Made by a program: the position numbers and the translations under genes. Below the pieces are notes generated by a model. That model saw only the letters and a list, made by a program, of their open reading frames with translations. It did not search any database and had not been told where the DNA came from. This document shows positions 59,791 to 64,000 of a DNA stretch of 64,000 bases, one piece after another. How positions within the stretch are numbered: the stretch's first letter is position 1; every line of letters starts with the position of its first letter. Origin of the DNA: Apteryx mantelli (taxonomy: Eukaryota > Chordata > Aves > Apterygiformes > Apterygidae); assembly GCF_036417845.1 (NCBI RefSeq), contig NC_089981.1, positions 65,065,268 to 65,129,267 of the forward strand, written 5' to 3'.

Positions 59791-60179
59791 CTCATTCAGG
59801 TTTGCAAAGCACTTTGAAGAATGCAGCACTTCAGACAAATGCAAGGCATTACAGCTGTGATTGCTGCATTTATTATTCCGGCTAACACAGCAATGAGACA
59901 CACATTCCTATGTGAGGTCTACGATTTTCCCCCAAATGTGAGGATATTAGTCAAGCTCACATCACTGTATGAAAACAGCAGTCTCTGTTATTTCCACTTT
60001 TATTTCCAGCAGCAAGGGGGCAGCAGGGAGCCTGATTAGGGTTTGGAATAGAGCAAGAGCTGACAGGGCACCAACACGGAGTTTAGTTACTTATTTACAG
60101 CCTCCTTTAGGCAATGATGGAGGAAACCCCATTCCTTGAAGAGTCTGCCAAAGCCCAGGAGAATACACAGAATCCTACT
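59791..60179. other. Unassigned non-coding DNA
   Basis: 'tttgcaaagcactttgaaga' near 59800 resembles a MIR tail piece. The remainder up to 60179 is unassigned and may include a conserved element at 59850-59960. Confidence 0.4.
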
Positions 60180-60340
60180 GTACTTCACAAGCAGACAGAC
60201 TGGAAGGGACCTACTAGGTCTTTTTGGTCTATCTCATATTAGTTTCTAAAAAATTTTTTGACACAAATTATCTTTCTTCATCTAGCATTTATTAGTGTTT
60301 CAGGGGCTAGCTAAACTCCACAGGATTTAGACTGCCAAGA
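60180..60340 (-). repeat. CR1 LINE 3' end, reverse oriented
   Basis: 'cagacagactggaagggacc' and 'tactaggtctttttggtcta' match the reverse complement of the CR1 3' terminus ('ctggaagggacctcaagagg', 'tcatctagtcca'). The upstream part fades after about 60300. Confidence 0.65.
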
Positions 60341-62229
60341 AGTCAACCACTGACCTTTCATATGTAGGGATTTGCTTTGCAAATATACTGGTTTTCACTA
60401 TTCAAGTGGGTTTTGGGGTAGAAACCACCATTTCAGACCTGCAGGTGCACTTGGACCAGTGGTACAGGATAGCCACTAATGACATTTCATTTTTTATGGG
60501 ATTCGATAGAGGAGTATCCTCAGCAAATTCTCATCCCTCCAGCTGTAGGGGTGCCGGCTGTTCACCCTCCTCACAGCCAGTTCAACAGGGAGCCCCCACA
60601 GCAATGCACCCACAGCAGTTTCTCCACATCCTTCCCTGAAATGCCACACAGAGAAACTATCTGTGAAATGGCCCTGGCATTTTGGAAGCATTTAGTGTCT
60701 ACATGTGCAAAGAACACTTGCAGGGCTATTACAGACATGCTTGGGAAATGCGCTAATGAAATGCAGCATGTGCAAATTCCTGCTATTTAGACAAAAATGT
60801 AGATTAATATTTGAGGAAAATCTAAGGGTAGCTTCAGTTTAGCATGCTCTAGAGCTGCTGTCCTTCCCCACAACAGGGCTTCTCACTAAATCACAGCAGC
60901 TGTCTCTCCAGCTCCAGCAGCAAGAAGGAACACAAGGAACCATTTTCTCTCTCTTTCTAATGTGGAAGCAATGCAGGAGAGTCACAGAGCAGCACTGAGT
61001 CAGGGCTCTGCGGCACAGTAAATTTCTGAGGCTGCGTGGTATTCTAGGCACATCCTTACGGCAATAAACTCCTCAGCATCATATCCCAGCCATGAGAGAA
61101 TGTGGAGCAGCTAAAAAAAATACAGCCCCTGCTTCTCAAAAGCCTGCACACAGCAGACGACTGCTTGTGACCTCCACACCCTCTCCTTGCACACACACTG
61201 CAGGCAGGTGGCGGGGAGCCTCGGCCCTCGAGGCAGAGACGAAGGAGAGCACTATACTTGGTGATGGGCATTAAGCACAAATGCAGGAGTAAACCTTCTG
61301 GGGGTCTGGCAAAAAGAAGCAGGATTTCCCTTTGCCTACCAGTTTAGCCTGGCAAGTGAGAAAATACAGGTGGGGTCTGTGTTGCGGTGGTGTTTGAGGG
61401 GTGATCATTTCTCATTTTGCTTTATGTAGTGAAACACCCCAAAGATTCTGGCATTAGCAGGCACTATAAATCTCCAGGACACCACAGCTGTGACTGGATT
61501 ATTTAAAGCTCCGCTCTTACATTACCAGCTCCAAAACATCACACAAAGAGGAAGGTAATGAAATCTCCACCTCTCCAGCCATCACTCTCTAATCTGAAAC
61601 GGCATTTCCAGGAGCCATTTTCACTCAACCAGGGAGTCTAGGAACAAACACGTTGTCACCCTCCCACTCACTGTCAGACAACCCCACAACTGGCACACAC
61701 GTACACAGTCACACATGCACTCTTTCTCTACCTTTCTCACTGAGAGATGCAGAAAGTCTCATGTATTTGCAGTTTATCACATGCAAACATACACATCTCT
61801 TCCCTTTCAGTCACACAAATACACAATCACAAACACATTCTGGGCTAAATTCTATTTTCGCTTATGGTATGCAAATATAAAAGCTGAATATTTCCATTAA
61901 GACAACAGATTTACAACCGTGTAACTGAGATGGGAATATGGTGCTGACTCTCTCATACATAAATTTCCATAGTTGCTCCTGAATTTGTCTCTTTCCTCAG
62001 CCGCCTCTCCATGCATTAATCATTCAGCATTTAAATCAGCCATCCACTTGCTTCTTTTTGCTTTGTCAATGAAAATTGTTCAGCATTAATTATAAAACTC
62101 ATTCTCTACTGAGGTTTTCTTGGCTTTTTTTCATTAGTGGGTGGAAGTGTCAATTTACAGTCATCTTGTTCTGTCTTCAAAAATACCCTGTGTACCATCT
62201 ACATTACAGAACACATTCTCTGCGCGAGA
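60341..62229. other. Unassigned non-coding DNA
   Basis: 1.9 kb without a gene. 61660-61830 is CA-rich on the plus strand ('acacacgtacacagtcacac', 'cacatgcaaacatacacatc') as eroded simple repeat. Frames at 60406-60790 and 61056-61280 lack features. 62040-62150 is a homeodomain-rich AT stretch ('attaattataaaactc') that might be conserved. Confidence 0.5.
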
Positions 62230-62325
62230 GAGCCTGTGAATGTGTGTGTGAGAGCTTGTGAATGTGTGAGCTTGTGAATGTATATGCAAGATTGGGAATG
62301 CATGTGCATACGTGTGCATATGTAG
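62230..62325 (+). repeat. Short degenerate minisatellite, unit about 16 bp
   Basis: Units GAGCCTGTGAATGTGT (62230), GAGCTTGTGAATGTGT (62252) and GAGCTTGTGAATGTAT (62268) are followed by diverged relatives ('gggaatgcatgtgcatacgt') to about 62325. A TG insertion separates the first two units. Probably grew from a TG-rich seed. Confidence 0.75.
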
Positions 62326-64000
62326 AAAAGATATGGAGACTGTATTTGAATTAGAAAGGCTATAGGTTTCTCAGGATTTACTTTACTTTGAGTTTTAACC
62401 TCTTACTGAATCTAAATCTTTTCATCCTAGTGATACAGATGATTCCAGATTTCAGAGCAAAGAGTTTATGGTAACTGTAAATGTGTTCTGAGTTGTATAT
62501 CTTTGGTGACAACAATACAATAAGGATCTAGGTTTACCCAGCAGCAAGACCTCTCAGATTTGCTCTGTTTATAATCAAAAGGATTGGACGTTCCTGGTCC
62601 AGCACCATGCGCAATCCTCCAGCACAAAACTACTATGAATACCCCAGTGCACATGGTAAGATAATAAACCAGTGTGCTGTAACCAACAGCAAATTACAGG
62701 GCAATAAAATACATAGGCTGGAGGGTTTGGTTTATAAGGGAAATATTTTAGTGTATGGACTGAATACAGCAAGGAGGATGCTGACTGAAAATATGGACTT
62801 ATTAACCAGAAACTCACTAAATTCATCTCTGCAGGTATAATTTTCACAACGGTGAATGTTTTACTCAACTATCAGGAAGTATGAACTATTCCAGCATATA
62901 AATGTTTTCCAGTCTTTTCATTATATTGCAATGCTGCAACCTATATTTAATCCAAGGGGAGAGATGTACTCAGGAAACAATTCTCTCCTTGGCAATCATT
63001 TCTGTTATCAGTTATATGGAAATGTTGGACCACTTTAGCTGCCAACCAGGGATTACAAAAAGAAAAAAAAAAAAAAAGGCAATCAGCAGATATCTGTACT
63101 TCCCTGAAAACATATATCATGAAACAATGCAAGATCTGAATCAAAAAACTAAAGGAATCTCCAAAGTAACAATAGAAAGATTAACAATGCAAATGCTTTT
63201 CTCCTTCTGGAATTCGGGTATAAATCCGTCCAGTCCTAGTACAGTTACGCTGCTATCCCCTTCACAAGGCCTTTGCTCTGCGGAGAACGATGGCTCAGGA
63301 AATCAGGTACGTGATATGCAGACTCTCTCCCCTCCCCTCCGATCTGATTTCTGCCTGGGCTGACGGCCACTGAAATATGCTGCCCGCTCTGCGTGCTCCG
63401 CGCTGCTGAGGTGGCCTGGTGTTTTCGGTTCAGTTCCACAGAACTGCTGCCCACCACAAAAACCTACATTGCAACAGGCAGCAATTGCCTAAATTGTAGA
63501 AAATACCCTCAGTAAAAGGCTCAGAAATGATACTAAGAATGGAATGAACACTAAACCGGGGAGAAACAGGAAGCTGTAGAGAGTAGGAAGTTAATATTAC
63601 CCAAGCCGTATGCATTCTGTAAAAAACAAGAAACCTTCAATCTCCACAACTATCACGCAATGTTTTTCACTCCTACTGAAAAACTGGAAAATAGAAAGTG
63701 CCTTTTTACTCTATGATGGAATAAAAATAAGTAGAAATAACAGTATTTAGTCAAATATTGGATCATCTCTCCAATATAACAGAAGTTGCGCTTTAGCACT
63801 CAGATACTGAGTTGGGAATACAGTGCAAGGTTTGCATTATTTATTTTGCACAGAACTCTGCATGTGCCGCTCTGATGAAGATAGCACACAAACAAAGGAG
63901 CAAGACACGCTGTTATTCAAGCAATATTATCCCTCCCAGTGATAGAACAGTACAACAAAATGGTGAGTTTGATTCTCATTTACATTAAAACCCTTTCGTA
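62326..64000. other. Unassigned non-coding DNA
   Basis: AT-rich to the window end, with an A15 run at 63063-63077. The 153-codon plus-strand frame at 62902-63363 passes straight through that A-run and has no domain. A 'caggtacgtg' word at about 63304 resembles a splice donor but has no matching exon evidence. Confidence 0.5.

Noticed and set aside
62902..63363. 153-codon plus-strand frame with a donor-like 'caggtacgtg' near its end
   Set aside because: It runs through an A15 homopolymer (Lys run), has no domain, and the length is within chance. The donor word alone is weak.
1..64000. tRNA, rRNA, microRNA, endogenous retrovirus, CRISPR or bacterial operon content
   Set aside because: No cloverleaf-type gene, known microRNA seed-hairpin, retroviral gene block, long terminal repeat pair, regularly spaced repeat-spacer array or Shine-Dalgarno/operon organisation was visible.

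Overview
This 64 kb window looks like gene-poor nuclear DNA of a sauropsid, most likely a turtle or crocodilian, with a bird less likely. I found no convincing protein-coding exon, tRNA, rRNA, CRISPR array or bacterial-type gene. The longest open frames (about 140-175 codons) are about as long as chance predicts for a window this size, and most lie on repeats, GC-rich DNA or low-complexity DNA. The assignment rests on the interspersed repeats: CR1-type LINE pieces (3946-5035 and the short 3' ends near 7021, 29281 and 60180), L2/L3-type reverse-transcriptase relics, a LINE 3' tail family ending near 'tcctggtccatgac', MIR SINEs, and short inverted-repeat elements of the 'gatccaaa...cccattgaagtcaatggg' and 'ttcaaaggtatttaggcacc' kinds. 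These were recognised from memory, not by search. All copies are old and diverged, and none looks recently active.

Layout. 1-13 kb: repeat-rich, with LINE tails, MIRs, a long CR1 fragment, (TG)15, and a reverse-strand RT relic at 9640-10380. 13.2-14 kb: a compact CpG island with a G-quadruplex-type G-run array, followed by a conserved-looking segment; this is the best candidate for a transcription start. 14-25.7 kb: plain DNA with scattered repeats. 25.7-26 kb: a module around a perfect 18-bp RFX-type palindrome plus an exact octamer. 27.8-28.6 kb: a heavily decayed tandem array with a unit of about 36 bp, the oddest structure here. 31.7-33.1 kb: a 193-nt polypyrimidine tract followed by an L2/L3-type RT relic. 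38-42.8 kb: MIRs, a palindromic element and a possible third RT piece. 43.4-48.7 kb: three motif-rich segments (a perfect MAF recognition element, AT-rich homeodomain/SOX-type sites, and paired TAATCC plus forkhead-type sites). 53.9-54.4 kb: a possible decayed coding stretch on the reverse strand. 57.2-58.1 kb: a 48-bp alternating purine-pyrimidine tract next to a second GC/CpG-rich block. The rest is unassigned non-coding DNA.

My inference is a gene desert or large intron carrying candidate enhancers and one or two CpG-rich elements, which may regulate a gene outside the window or start a non-coding RNA. Comparison with other amniote genomes and RNA-seq would be needed to establish this.
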